Shown: positions 27,301 to 34,925, counted from the stretch's first letter. The stretch is DNA of 64,000 nucleotides from UBA11606 sp049437325 (GCA_049437325.1 JBMTIM010000007.1:12938-76937), one strand, 5' to 3'. Program-made: numbers and translations. Notes: generated by a model not told the origin, from the letters alone.

Positions 27301-29376
27301 GGCGAGCCTCGCGGTGTTGCGGTGACCCACGCCAACCTGGCTGCGAGCACGGCGGCACGGGATGTCTGGTTCGACGGACGTCCGGATCGTTTCCTGGTCA
27401 CCTCGAGTCCGGGATTCGACAGTTCAGTCGTCGGCCTCTACTGGCCTCTCGCCACCGGCGGCACCGTGGTCGTGCCCGGCGACGACGACGTGCGCAACGT
27501 CGATCGCCTCGGATCACTGATCGAGTCGCTCGACATCACCCACACGCTGATGGTGCCGAGCCTTGCCAGCGCTCTGCTCGAACGAGCGCCGACCGCCGTC
27601 GCCGGACTCACGGTGGCCATCGTGGCCGGCGAAGCATGTCCACCGGCAGTGGTCGAACGCCATCACGAAATCGCTCCAGCTGTTGCCCTCATCAACGAGT
27701 ACGGTCCCACCGAGGCCACGGTCTGGTCGACGGTGCATCGACTCACCCACGGGGACGACCCCGTCCCGATCGGGCGCCCGATTCCAGGTGCCACGGCCCG
27801 CGTCGTCGGTGCCGACGGCTCCGCGTCACCGGCGGAGGTGGCGGGTGAGTTGTGGATTGCGGGTCCCGGTGTGACGGCCGGGTACCTGAACGACCCGGAC
27901 GCCACCGCAGAGCGATTCGTGGAGGCCGACGGTCGCCGGTGGTACCGCACCGGCGACCTCGTGCGCGCGGTCGGCGGCGTGCTTCGCTTCCTCGGACGGG
28001 TCGATGATCAGCTCAATGTGGGTGGCGTTCGACTCGAACCGGCCGAGGTCGAACGATTGCTCGACACCATCGACGGCATCACCGCATCAGTGGTCGTCGC
28101 CGTCGGCGAGCCGCCCCTCTTGGTCGCCCACCTCGAGACGGATGGTCCGATCGAGGAGGCACACCTCCGTGCCCATCTCGGTGAGCGGCTGCCAGCGACT
28201 GCCGTTCCCCGCCGATTCGTCGCCCACCCCTCCCTGCCTCGGACCCAGAACGGCAAACTCGACCGCCATGCCGCCGCCGAGCTCGCAGTGCCGAGCCCGT
28301 CGGCCGCCCCGGAGATCACTGGGGGGACCGCAACCGAGCGAGCGGTGCTCGAAGCCTGGAGCACGGTGCTCGCCCCCACCCAGATCGACCCTGACACCGA
28401 CTTCTTCGCGGCCGGGGGAGACTCGCTCACCGCGGTGGCGCTCGTCACCCGAATCGGTGATGCGCTCGGACGCACGATTCCGATCTCGACCCTGCTCGCC
28501 GGCCCATCGCCAACTGCGATGGTTCAACTCCTCGAGGCGGGCGATCGATCGTCGAGACCCTTCACCACCGTGCGAATGCAGTCCGGTGCACCCGACAGTC
28601 CTCTCGTACTCATCACACCCGCCTGGTTCAGCATTTTCGGCTACAGGGACATGGTCGAGGCATTCTCCGCCGACATCGAGGTCATCGCTCTCGACTACAA
28701 CCCCGAGGCCAGCATGGCCCCGATCCTGACGGTCCCTCAGATCGTGACGGCGATGGAACCAGCCCTCGACGACCTTCCCAGTGGGAAGCGACCGGTGGTG
28801 GTGCTGGGCTGGTCGATCGGCGGTGTCGTTGCAGCCGAACTCGCCACCCGACTGCTCGAAGCGGGACGGCCGGTCGATCGCCTGGTACTCGTCGACACCA
28901 TCTTCCCGACCGTCGACCGGGCACAGTGGTCGGTGCGGTGGTCGTATCGATGGTGGACGGCCAAGTCGTTGCTTCGCCCGGAGGGCGTGGCTGAACTACG
29001 CGAAGAAGTGTGGAGGTTCATCCGGCGACGGTTACCCACACCGATCGATCGAGCGATCCGGTGGGTGACTCGGGAGGCGTCGACGACGCCCGACGACGCA
29101 GCGCCCGCGGCCCCCGCACAGGCCGCGGTCGTCGCTGCGCCCGTGGGAGAGGTTCCCGAACAGGCGAACTACTTCGAGCCTCGACCACTCGAACTGCCGG
29201 TCACCTTCTATCGTGCATCCGGATCGAATCCAGGACACACCAGCAAGCTGTGGCGCACCATCACACCTGACTTTGACGAGGTCGTCGTCAAAGGGAGGCA
29301 CAGGACTGTCAATTCGATCATGGATGCGGGTCGGGTCGGTCAGATCACCGCCGACATCGAACGACGGCTGCGCTGA
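21358..29376 (+). CDS. Dimodular NRPS with a PP-loop ATPase inserted in the first adenylation domain
   Basis: 2672 residues: C1 (HHxxxD-type HHIAIDAW, 158-165), A1 (from ~480; TSGSTGLPKG at 612; A8 GREDDQLKVNG at 868), a foreign insert of about 330 residues, the A1 end with Lys1295 in SAKAD, PCP1 (LGGAS, Ser1351), C2 (HHIVLGSG, His1531-1532), A2 (TSGSTGEPRG at 1977; Lys2300 in QNGKLD), PCP2 (GGDS, Ser2356) and a thioesterase (GWSIGG, Ser2486; His2648). The insert (~24097-25092) has a CxxC...CxxC zinc finger, the PP-loop LSGGKDSTYA (residues 982-991) and a CQGCYK motif, as in N-acetyl sugar amidotransferases (WbpG type). By hand alignment to GrsA, the A1 pocket reads DLTKVGEVGK, nearly the Asn code, and A2 reads DSVLIAEVWK, which I cannot assign. 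The C domain at the N-terminus implies a carrier-bound starter from elsewhere, probably the neighbouring stand-alone PCP. The start is uncertain: TTG at 21358 has AGAGGT 7 nt upstream; GTG at 21421 or 21460 are alternatives. Confidence 0.95.
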   Translation: MDAVSSAGHSGGPQSAGTAGSVPVPVAVGPRREAVHEPTRTQRLIWASQRRYDGIPLANMGERVRIRGPLDPRRFVAAFDAVVRTVDVLRSVVEPDGSRIGVLAAPPAQTLVLDVPIDELEEWSAERIAQPIDATTCVYDSVLLHHGDDDWTWWLDIHHIAIDAWGAARLAEAVSTAYRHDGAPHDADLDNVVTGSFFDSVGPDDEAGPTRAAEWAQDAQTAGPQAPLTPYGPRGERTTRVDRCPLPRDGWHESLDEALQGPYRALSPELSLLALSAMATTIAMRRFDGRSSVVVGVPVHHRSGRSGSTAIGPMMELYPMVVTFDDNETHREMFARTVRSVMQVLRRARPGESPDTPFEIVLNVTTARWDTFAGYPARRDWVRSGHVEPNHAIRVQVFDEFDPSVEGDHVLRWELDLNRSLSIDGSHRALPRHFAAILQGILDPPADQAGRTAVVDNHERKDLAALNPRPLVRSVDRPVHDVIRERLTDTPDDIVVEHGAVTITGSEFDRRADALAHRLVADGLRLGDPVGLRMGRSIEVLIAVHGVLRAGGRFVFLDPADPVGRHETIAADAGLFTILDRLPSEAATDSDTTDAPGLPTVNLDDGAYILYTSGSTGLPKGVPISHRGLADYLDFAVESYCDPANPPWVALHSALVFDLSITSVFLSMLTGGRTVVFDTDPVEALGQISRDPRITFLKGTPSQLEILTRVADGPLSIDTFVVGGEAFRRPVADRVRVQCAGTVRIFNEYGPTEAVVGCMIHEYDPASDIGVDVPIGHAAPGSRLVVLDALGEVAPPGVWGELFVHRPGMATGYLNRPELSLERFGPPPVTDDDRLVLGDDETLLHSTVWYRTGDRVRVERLGVLVYGGREDDQLKVNGIRLEPAEVEAALVSHPGIDNALVRVWQPTDAANRIGVRRCAQCGLGVDVPGVDIDALGVCSVCRQFEEVEPQTRDWFRTPADLDDRLRTARERRTGDYDCLHLLSGGKDSTYALYQLVERGWQVHALTLDNGFISEGAKENVRRSIADLGITHEFVTTDAMNAIFADSLDRYSNVCQGCYKTIYTLAVARAEALGIPVIVTGLSRGQFFETRLVPHQFEAGRFDPAAIDATVLEARRVYHATHDAVTELLPEQRVFDDPTVLDRLEFLDFYRYVDVPLHELYDFLEHRAPWVRPADTGRSTNCLINVAGIRVHQQERGYHNYAEPYSWDVRLGHKTRDEALEELDDLIDETEVTAILGEIGYEPKTQGVLTAWYQSVDGVDLDPDELRRSLRDRLPAHAIPSAFVRLDEVPLAASAKADPDLLPAPTRFHRRGGAGVRPETPTEERLVTIWGELLGLDSVGITDDFFDLGGASLDALAVVARIDAAFGTDLPDAAVFRARTIAELAAIVDGAEAIDAPTPVDLPDGPLPLSPGEEYMLFEYRTDPINPRYNVTRLYTLEGHDEPIDIEQLETALRDVVMHHETLHTCFDRNRTTLDRTTALRFVDLGAVRHDELDDWSTRIQREPFDLDAGPLVRAHVGDLGDGRVALFLGMHHIVLGSGTFDTFWSQITRRVAGEALPDLPVSYAHHSLQQRRRHTEDDTSARFWADSFGEAEAASLRLAVDDTEPDGYLVASSSVTVAEMNAVGRTAFSTALASAGIVVSTFSGSGQVQIGITASSNDRPDTAEVIGYYLNPIALSLSVEANDTFTDLVGQAADTMEAALPHRTYPFAWVVRDARDAGRPVPDVSVMLAYERIDQPTYPGATAEQRILATGSSVADVTFFVQERGDDIRLALEYRGSVVSEQAAERLLAAFRTTLEDGVRNPTRHIAHLTEPHRGDDLDGPALDDTALVLERLIGHIDTTPTAAAVADATGRVLDYRSLGRAVDATAAAVITALDGVQPKRVGVAVARSIEMVVGLYGAQVAGGAAVPLDPTLPDTRLAAIANAAELDVVITDDPDRHRRWAPHTVAVAGPTEGDTASLVERVRTIDGSDDSYVIFTSGSTGEPRGVAVTHANLAASTAARDVWFDGRPDRFLVTSSPGFDSSVVGLYWPLATGGTVVVPGDDDVRNVDRLGSLIESLDITHTLMVPSLASALLERAPTAVAGLTVAIVAGEACPPAVVERHHEIAPAVALINEYGPTEATVWSTVHRLTHGDDPVPIGRPIPGATARVVGADGSASPAEVAGELWIAGPGVTAGYLNDPDATAERFVEADGRRWYRTGDLVRAVGGVLRFLGRVDDQLNVGGVRLEPAEVERLLDTIDGITASVVVAVGEPPLLVAHLETDGPIEEAHLRAHLGERLPATAVPRRFVAHPSLPRTQNGKLDRHAAAELAVPSPSAAPEITGGTATERAVLEAWSTVLAPTQIDPDTDFFAAGGDSLTAVALVTRIGDALGRTIPISTLLAGPSPTAMVQLLEAGDRSSRPFTTVRMQSGAPDSPLVLITPAWFSIFGYRDMVEAFSADIEVIALDYNPEASMAPILTVPQIVTAMEPALDDLPSGKRPVVVLGWSIGGVVAAELATRLLEAGRPVDRLVLVDTIFPTVDRAQWSVRWSYRWWTAKSLLRPEGVAELREEVWRFIRRRLPTPIDRAIRWVTREASTTPDDAAPAAPAQAAVVAAPVGEVPEQANYFEPRPLELPVTFYRASGSNPGHTSKLWRTITPDFDEVVVKGRHRTVNSIMDAGRVGQITADIERRLR
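24097..25092 (+). other. PP-loop (N-type ATP pyrophosphatase) domain inside NRPS A1
   Basis: Approximate boundaries of the inserted domain, residues ~914-1245 of the NRPS. It starts with a four-cysteine finger (RRCAQCG ... GVCSVCRQFE), then LSGGKDSTYALYQLVERGWQVHALTLDNGF, SNVCQGCYKTIYTLAVARAEALGIPVIVTGLSRGQ and a helical tail with STNCLINVAG. The A domain resumes with LPAHAIPSAFVRLDEVPLAASAKAD (A10). PP-loop enzymes adenylate a carbonyl oxygen and replace it with N or S. Confidence 0.9.
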
Positions 29377-29377
29377 A

Positions 29378-29647
29378 TCAGTCGAGCGAGGTGTCGCTGC
29401 GAGCCCGCAAATAGGTGACCATCGACGCGACCATGTCGAAATGCTCGATGACGATGTCGCCGGGGTCGATCGTGATGTCGAGCCGCGATTCGATCCATTC
29501 GACGACGAGCACGATGCCGAGTGAGTCGACGAGCCCGGTCAGGACGAGATCGGTGTCGGCCTCGAGCGGATGGTCACCGATGGCCACCTCGGCGCGGATG
29601 AACGCAACCAATTCCTCGGAGAACGCTCGGTGATCAACGCTCGACAT
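29378..29647 (-). CDS. Stand-alone acyl/peptidyl carrier protein
   Basis: 89 residues: FIRAEVAIGDHPLEADTDLVLTGLVDSLGIVLVVEWIESRLDITI, then a helix DIVIEHFDMVASMVTYLRAR. Ser42 in GLVDSLG is the phosphopantetheine attachment site. Its stop abuts the NRPS stop (one base between them), while on the other side it follows the stand-alone adenylation gene by 10 nt, so those two are an operon. I infer that it carries the amino acid activated by that adenylation protein and presents it to the dehydrogenase and then to C1 of the NRPS. An earlier in-frame ATG at 29689 would overlap the adenylation gene. Confidence 0.88.
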   Translation of the reverse strand: MSSVDHRAFSEELVAFIRAEVAIGDHPLEADTDLVLTGLVDSLGIVLVVEWIESRLDITIDPGDIVIEHFDMVASMVTYLRARSDTSLD

Positions 29648-29657
29648 CGGGCGCAGA

Positions 29658-31250
29658 CTACCGGTCGGTCCCGTGGTCTCCTCGGTCATCCCCCACGCCG
29701 ACCGCACGACCGACCGACCGCCTGTCGACCTTGCCGGTTCCTGTCCGCGGCAAGTCGTCGAGACCGACGACGCGGGACGGCACGGCATAGCGCGGGAGCG
29801 TCGCAGCAAGCTGACGGATCAGGTCGGCGTCACGGCCGTCCACCGTCGCAGCCTCCGGCGACACGACGGCGACGAGATGGTCGTCACCGCTCGCAGGGCG
29901 GTCGACCAGCACTGCGGCAGCATCGATCCCGTCGATGTCGAGGAGGGCTGCCTCGACCGCCTCGACCTCGACGCGGTGTCCACGAACCTTGACCTGATTG
30001 TCGACACGACCCACGAAGACGAGGTTCCCATCGGACCGCTCCGCAATCAGATCGCCCGTGCGGTACCAACGTCGGCCATCCTCTTCTGCAATGGACCGTG
30101 CATCGAGATCCGGGCGGTTCCAGTACCCGCGCATCATGGTGTCGGAACTGACCAGCAATTCTCCGGGTTCACCCGGGGCCACCGGCCCGCCCGTCTCGTC
30201 GACCAACCGAAGTACAGCGCCGCTCCACGCTCGCCCGATCGGAATCGGGGCATCGTCCGTCGGTGGGGTGTCGAGGTTGTAGACGGTGCACTGATTGACC
30301 TCGGCCGGGCCGTAGATGTTCGAAACGCGAGCGGACGGAATGGCTCGCATGGCCCGAGCAAGCGCCGCTGGAGGGAACGGTTCACCCCCGTACAGAATCC
30401 AACGCAAGCTCTCGAGATCGTGATCCTCGATTGCGCCACGGGCAACCATCTGGTCGATGACGTACGGCACCGAGTACCACACGGTGATGCGCTCGTCTGC
30501 AATGAGCTTCGCCAAACTCGCCGGGAATCGCAGCACACCGTCGGGCACCACCAGGACTGACGCACCGACGAGCGGTGCTGCGTACAGCTCGAAGGTGGAC
30601 TGATCGAAATGCAGCGGAGCGATGTTGGCGAGCCGGTCACTCGAGTCGATGGTGTAGGTCTCCGCTGCAAGCCGTGCATAGGTGAGGCCACTGCGGTGGG
30701 TGTGGGCCATGCCCTTCGGCGTGCCGGTGGAACCGGACGTGTACATGAGGTAGGCGAGATCGTCAGGATCGACACCCGGCCGTGGTGCCGGTTCGAGCCC
30801 GGCCAGACGGTCAGCTCCGACCGTCGACGAACCGGGACCCGAAACACTGTCGGCCAGCGGCGTGACCACGCCGGTGACCGATGTTCCCGCCATGATCGCC
30901 ACAAGCACATCTCCCGATGCAGCGGTGACGAGCGCCGACGCGCCGGCATCACGCAGTACCGCGTTGGTCGCCGCCACAGGTGCGAGCGCATCGAGGGGCA
31001 CCATGACAGCACCGGCACGCAGCACACCATGAACCGATGCGAACGAGTGCACCGACTTGTGCAGATGGACTCCCACCCGGTCGCCGGGCTTCACTCCCGA
31101 TCGCAAGAGCGCAGTCGCGATTCGACCAGCGAGATCGCGGTACTCGCCCCAGCTCAGACGGCTCCGACCGTCGGTGATCGCTTCGGTGTCCGCACCGGCG
31201 ATCGTGACTGCTGTGTCGAGCAGGTCGTCGAGCGTCTCGATTTCGGTCAC
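29658..31250 (-). CDS. Stand-alone amino acid adenylation enzyme, prolyl-AMP ligase-like
   Basis: 530 residues from the GTG at 31250. It contains the adenylation core motifs YLMYTSGSTGTPKGMAHTH, NIYGPAEVNQC, YRTGDLIAERSDGNLVFVGRVDNQVKVRGHRVE and the A10 Lys in GTGKVDRRS. Hand alignment to GrsA gives the pocket DQFYLGIQC(K), which resembles the proline codes of PltF/CloN4-type ligases (DLFYLALVCK, from memory) in D..FYL....C. It would load the adjacent carrier protein. Together with the acyl-CoA-dehydrogenase-like gene this matches the three-gene prolyl-to-pyrrolyl carrier route of pyoluteorin and prodigiosin type. The substrate is an inference; other small cyclic or aliphatic amino acids are possible. 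Confidence 0.88.
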   Translation of the reverse strand: MTEIETLDDLLDTAVTIAGADTEAITDGRSRLSWGEYRDLAGRIATALLRSGVKPGDRVGVHLHKSVHSFASVHGVLRAGAVMVPLDALAPVAATNAVLRDAGASALVTAASGDVLVAIMAGTSVTGVVTPLADSVSGPGSSTVGADRLAGLEPAPRPGVDPDDLAYLMYTSGSTGTPKGMAHTHRSGLTYARLAAETYTIDSSDRLANIAPLHFDQSTFELYAAPLVGASVLVVPDGVLRFPASLAKLIADERITVWYSVPYVIDQMVARGAIEDHDLESLRWILYGGEPFPPAALARAMRAIPSARVSNIYGPAEVNQCTVYNLDTPPTDDAPIPIGRAWSGAVLRLVDETGGPVAPGEPGELLVSSDTMMRGYWNRPDLDARSIAEEDGRRWYRTGDLIAERSDGNLVFVGRVDNQVKVRGHRVEVEAVEAALLDIDGIDAAAVLVDRPASGDDHLVAVVSPEAATVDGRDADLIRQLAATLPRYAVPSRVVGLDDLPRTGTGKVDRRSVGRAVGVGDDRGDHGTDR

Positions 31251-31279
31251 CGGGTGCCGAGGCCTTTCTGGTCGGTCGC

Positions 31280-31285
31280 TACGCT
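31280..31285 (+). promoter_or_regulatory. -10-like TACGCT of the PhyH-type dioxygenase gene
   Basis: TACGCT ends 7 nt before the ATG at 31293 in the 42-nt divergent spacer, implying a leaderless plus-strand transcript covering the oxygenase and dehydrogenase genes. Confidence 0.45.
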
Positions 31286-31292
31286 TTCCTCG

Positions 31293-32282
31293 ATGTCTAC
31301 CCGATCCGACCCCGATGTGTCGCTGACCGCGAACGGCTTCGACGTCGATCGATCAGCCGGTCGATTGGGTGAACTCGAGCCGGCCAACGACCTGCTCGGT
31401 GATCCTCGAGCGCTTCGGGCAACGATGCAGGAACGCGGCTACCTGTTCTTTCGCGAGCTGATCGACCCGAAGATCGTGAGCGAGGCCCGCCTCGAGGTAC
31501 TCGGCAAGTACGCCGTGCTCGGCGAGATCGACGATCGCCACCCGATCGAAGACGGCATTGCGGGGGATGGGGAGGCTGTGCCCGCAGTCAACCTCCGCGC
31601 ATTTTCGGAGAGCATCCGCTCTGGGTACTGGTACCGGCGGGTCACCGACGGGCCGGAGGTCCTCGGAGTTGCAGGAGATCTGCTCGACGGTGTCGTCCAG
31701 ATCTTCGCCATGCGATGGCCCCGGTTCGTCCGGCCCGGAGAGGGCTGTGGCTTTCACTGTGACGGCCCGTACATGAATCGAGGGACCGACCGCATTTTCT
31801 CCGCCTGGATCCCACTCGGCGACGTCACGCCGACGGAGGGCGCATTGATGGTGCTCGAGAACAGTCATCGCTCCGAGCGACTGCTCTCGGGGTACCTTCG
31901 GGCCGATGCTGACCGCGATGGGCTGCAGTGGCTCGACGACGATCCCGTATCGGTGCAGGAACAGTACGGGGACCGATGGCTGACCACCGATTTCGAGGCA
32001 GGCGACGTCCTGTTCTTCGGCATGCACACACTGCATGGAGCGTTCGACAACCGGTCACCGGTGGGCCGATGCAGGCTTTCCTCGGACACTCGGTACCAGC
32101 GAGCCGACGAGCCGGCCGATCCGCGCTGGAACGGCGCTGACTTCGAGGGACACGGCGGAAGCCGCGTGTTCTATCCAGGCCTGGGCCGATGGAACAACGC
32201 CGACTTCCAAGACGAATGGAAGGATGTCGACGACCGAGGGCGCATCGTCCTGCGAGAGGAGACGGATCGTGACCGAAACTGA
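31293..32282 (+). CDS. Phytanoyl-CoA dioxygenase (PhyH)-type Fe(II)/2-oxoglutarate oxygenase
   Basis: 329 residues. The N-terminus LRATMQERGYLFFRELIDPKIVSEARLEVL is the usual PhyH opening. Iron ligands are the His and Asp of GFHCDGPYM and the His in FFGMHTLHGAFDNRS; the Arg of VGRCRLSSDTRYQ should bind 2-oxoglutarate. WIPLGDVTPTEGALMVLENSH is the characteristic strand. It is divergent from the adenylation gene and overlaps the dehydrogenase gene by 14 nt, so it belongs to the NRPS cluster and probably hydroxylates an amino acid residue or the finished peptide. The exact step is unknown. Confidence 0.88.
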   Translation: MSTRSDPDVSLTANGFDVDRSAGRLGELEPANDLLGDPRALRATMQERGYLFFRELIDPKIVSEARLEVLGKYAVLGEIDDRHPIEDGIAGDGEAVPAVNLRAFSESIRSGYWYRRVTDGPEVLGVAGDLLDGVVQIFAMRWPRFVRPGEGCGFHCDGPYMNRGTDRIFSAWIPLGDVTPTEGALMVLENSHRSERLLSGYLRADADRDGLQWLDDDPVSVQEQYGDRWLTTDFEAGDVLFFGMHTLHGAFDNRSPVGRCRLSSDTRYQRADEPADPRWNGADFEGHGGSRVFYPGLGRWNNADFQDEWKDVDDRGRIVLREETDRDRN

Positions 32283-33453
32283 CGCCGAACTCCTCGCCCT
32301 CGCCCGTGCGATGACCGACCTCGACCACCCGCTGAAGCGTGAGGCCGCGGACTGGGCAGCTGCCGAACTGGGTCAGGCCGACCTCGTCGATGCCGATCAT
32401 CGGTCCGTATTCGCGATCGACGACTGGCGGCGCTGTGCCGATCGCGGCATCCATCGTCTGATGGTTCCCGAGGAACACGGTGGCCTCGGAGCCGATCGGG
32501 CCACGACACTGCTCACCCTCGAGGGCCTCGGCTACGGCTGCAACGACAATGGGCTCACCTTTGCGCTTGCGAGCCAGATCGTGAGCTCACAGGTGACCCT
32601 CGTGCGATTCGCCACCGACGAACAGCGCGAACGCTGGCTGCCAGGGCTTCTGGACGGATCGATGTTCGCCGCACTGGCGATGACCGAACCCGGCTCGGGT
32701 TCGGACGCGTTCTCCCTGCAAGCCACGGCAGCGAAGCAGGCTGACGGGACGTACCTGCTGAACGGTCACAAGGCCTATCTGACCTTCGGACCCGTTGCGG
32801 ATCTGTGCATTGCCTTTGCGTCGACCCGCCCGGAGGCCGGAAGTTGGGGTGTTTCGGCGTTCCTCGTTCCCATGGATCTCCCCGGTGTCGTCCAGGGTCC
32901 GTTGCGCGAGAAGATGGGCATGCGCACCACCCCCTTCGGTGACATCGAATTTCGCGATGTGGTCCTCCCAGCCGACGCCCTGCTGAGTCGCGAGGGGGCC
33001 GGCGCAAGCATCTTCAGCGCGGTCCTCGACATCGAACGGGCCTACGTGTTCGCTCCGCAGATCGGCGCGATGGAACGGCAACTGCACGACGCCACGGCGT
33101 ACGCCCTCGAGCGCGAGCAGGGTGGTCAACCCATCGCCCGCTACCAGGCGGTCTCTCACCGCCTTGTCGCCATGAAAGAGCGGCATGAGCACTGCCGGTT
33201 GCTGCTCTACCGGGCGGCGATGGCCGACGTCACAGGCCGAGGAATGTCGCTCGCTGCCTCTCTGGCCAAAATCGCAACCGCTGACGCCGGAATCGCCTCG
33301 TCGATCGATGCCGCCCTGCTCCACGGCGCGAAAGGGTACGTTTCGGAGTTCGAGATCGAACGCCAGCTCCGTGATGCCGTCGGCGGGTTGGTCTACTCAG
33401 GCACCACCGACGTGCTGCGCAACATCGTCGCTCGGCACCTCGGCGTCGTCTGA
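32269..33453 (+). CDS. Acyl-CoA dehydrogenase-like flavoprotein, possible carrier-bound prolyl dehydrogenase
   Basis: 394 residues from the GTG at 32269 with GAGGAG upstream, overlapping the oxygenase gene by 14 nt. The acyl-CoA dehydrogenase fold is clear: DDWRRCADRGIHRLMVPEEHGGLGADRATTLL, FAALAMTEPGSGSDAFSLQATA, and the C-terminal VYSGTTDVLRNIVARHLG. The usual catalytic Glu of the YEGT loop is replaced by Ser377 (YSGT). A Glu is present in SAVLDIERAY (Glu256), the position used by isovaleryl-CoA dehydrogenase-like enzymes, the group closest to PltE/RedW-type prolyl-carrier dehydrogenases. With the stand-alone A and PCP genes it could convert prolyl-S-PCP to pyrrolyl-2-carboxyl-S-PCP. Its end overlaps the convergent hupE-like gene by 57 nt. 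Confidence 0.85.
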   Translation: MTETDAELLALARAMTDLDHPLKREAADWAAAELGQADLVDADHRSVFAIDDWRRCADRGIHRLMVPEEHGGLGADRATTLLTLEGLGYGCNDNGLTFALASQIVSSQVTLVRFATDEQRERWLPGLLDGSMFAALAMTEPGSGSDAFSLQATAAKQADGTYLLNGHKAYLTFGPVADLCIAFASTRPEAGSWGVSAFLVPMDLPGVVQGPLREKMGMRTTPFGDIEFRDVVLPADALLSREGAGASIFSAVLDIERAYVFAPQIGAMERQLHDATAYALEREQGGQPIARYQAVSHRLVAMKERHEHCRLLLYRAAMADVTGRGMSLAASLAKIATADAGIASSIDAALLHGAKGYVSEFEIERQLRDAVGGLVYSGTTDVLRNIVARHLGVV

Positions 33454-34776
33454 TCCTGCGGGTACCCCCACCGGCAGCAACCCGTCGCGTTCGACAGCGA
33501 TCTGCCGAACTGCGGCAGCGATACCCGTGAAGACCATCGCCACCCAGAACGAGCGAGGCCAGTAGACGACCTTGAGGATGATGTCGTTGATGCCTGCATC
33601 AACCTCGAACACTCGCTCCACCACCCAGACGCCACTCAACGCAGCGAGTCCCAGCGAACTGATCACCAGAATCGGTCGATACAGCCGGGTCTGGCGGAGC
33701 ATGAAGAGACCCGGGAACGCAATGGCGATGATGACGAGTTGTCCGATCTCGATACCCACGTTTCGCCCGAGCAGGGAGACCAACTGCGTGCCTCGGCCGA
33801 TGTCGAGTTCCTGTACGAGCCCGGCGAAGCCCATACCGTGAAAGAGCCCGAACCCGAAGGCGAGCGCCCATTCACGATGCCCGAGCACCGGGCGAAGGTT
33901 GTGGAGTGCTGCTGCACCGATCGACAGCGCGATCAGCGTCTCCACCAACTGGGAGGGCGGCAGCGGGATGAGGTCGAGCCCGGCGAGCGTGAACGTGATC
34001 GAGTGGGCGATCGTGAACATCGTGGCCACCAGCACAAGTCGCCCGAGTGAGTAGGTGAAGCTCGGTGACGGGCTCCAGATCGAGCCCGTGAGGAGCAGCA
34101 CCGAGGTCAGCAGCAGCACGAGGATGAAGAAGATGTGGTCCGGACCGGTCTTGATGTGGTCGATACCGAGGTCGATGCTGTACCGGAAGTTGCGCCACTG
34201 GTTGGTCTCACCGAAGTCGATTTCGCCACCCGGTCGTTCTGCGGTGACGATCAGGAGTTCGTTGGCCTCCTCTTCGACGATCCCTCTCTTCCAGTCGTTG
34301 GACACCAGCACGATGTTGTTGCGGCCCGGAATCTCGTCGAGAAACGGCGCGAAGACGGTCTCCACCACCTGTGGGACTGCGTCGAGCGGCATGGCGACGG
34401 TGAACGGCAGGATCACATAGCCGTTGCCGTTCACCCCAACCCCCTCCTCGTCGAGGAGTTCGAACCCGTCGAAGGTCAGCTCCCACACCTCGCCGTCGGC
34501 CCCGATCGCGCTCTTGTCCGTTGCGTACCGCTGGAGACGGTCGAGATTGGCCTCGACCTCGGCACTGATGTCGGCGACCGAACCCGACAGACGCAGGCCG
34601 AACACCGTACGAATATCGGGGTAGGGCATCTCGACGCGGCCACTCAGGGAGGAGTCACCGACATCCATGTAGAGATACGACTCGTCGTTGCGGTGCGCAC
34701 CTGCCGGAGAGGCGGACGACACCACAATGGTGACGGCAGCCGCCGCCCCGATGAGGACCCGCACAAACCGCAACAC
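33397..34776 (-). CDS. HupE/UreJ-like membrane protein with extracytoplasmic N-terminal domain
   Basis: 459 residues from the GTG at 34776, preceded by GGGAGG. A signal peptide (FVRVLIGAAAAVTIVVSSASPAGAHRND) is followed by about 180 residues of extracytoplasmic beta-rich sequence, then GIDHIKTGPDHIFFILVLLLTSVLLL and about six more membrane helices typical of HupE/UreJ_2. The HxxxxxDH and distal His (HSITFTLAGL) residues are those proposed to bind nickel in HupE. The C-terminal ~35 residues are hydrophilic, and the last 57 nt overlap the dehydrogenase gene on the other strand. Proposed roles in the family are metal-ion permeation or insertion. No hydrogenase or urease gene is near. Confidence 0.85.
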   Translation of the reverse strand: MLRFVRVLIGAAAAVTIVVSSASPAGAHRNDESYLYMDVGDSSLSGRVEMPYPDIRTVFGLRLSGSVADISAEVEANLDRLQRYATDKSAIGADGEVWELTFDGFELLDEEGVGVNGNGYVILPFTVAMPLDAVPQVVETVFAPFLDEIPGRNNIVLVSNDWKRGIVEEEANELLIVTAERPGGEIDFGETNQWRNFRYSIDLGIDHIKTGPDHIFFILVLLLTSVLLLTGSIWSPSPSFTYSLGRLVLVATMFTIAHSITFTLAGLDLIPLPPSQLVETLIALSIGAAALHNLRPVLGHREWALAFGFGLFHGMGFAGLVQELDIGRGTQLVSLLGRNVGIEIGQLVIIAIAFPGLFMLRQTRLYRPILVISSLGLAALSGVWVVERVFEVDAGINDIILKVVYWPRSFWVAMVFTGIAAAVRQIAVERDGLLPVGVPAGSDDAEVPSDDVAQHVGGA

Positions 34777-34925
34777 TCACGCCTCCCTGGCTTCGATCTC
34801 GCTGGAGACTAGCGAACGGGTGGCTCGATGCAGGACTCGCGACCCGGTTGAACAGCAACCCGAGCCGTGCCCCAACCCTGCGCCAACGGTGCCTTCCGAA
34901 CGATGTGGTTCTGCAGCGGCCGCAG

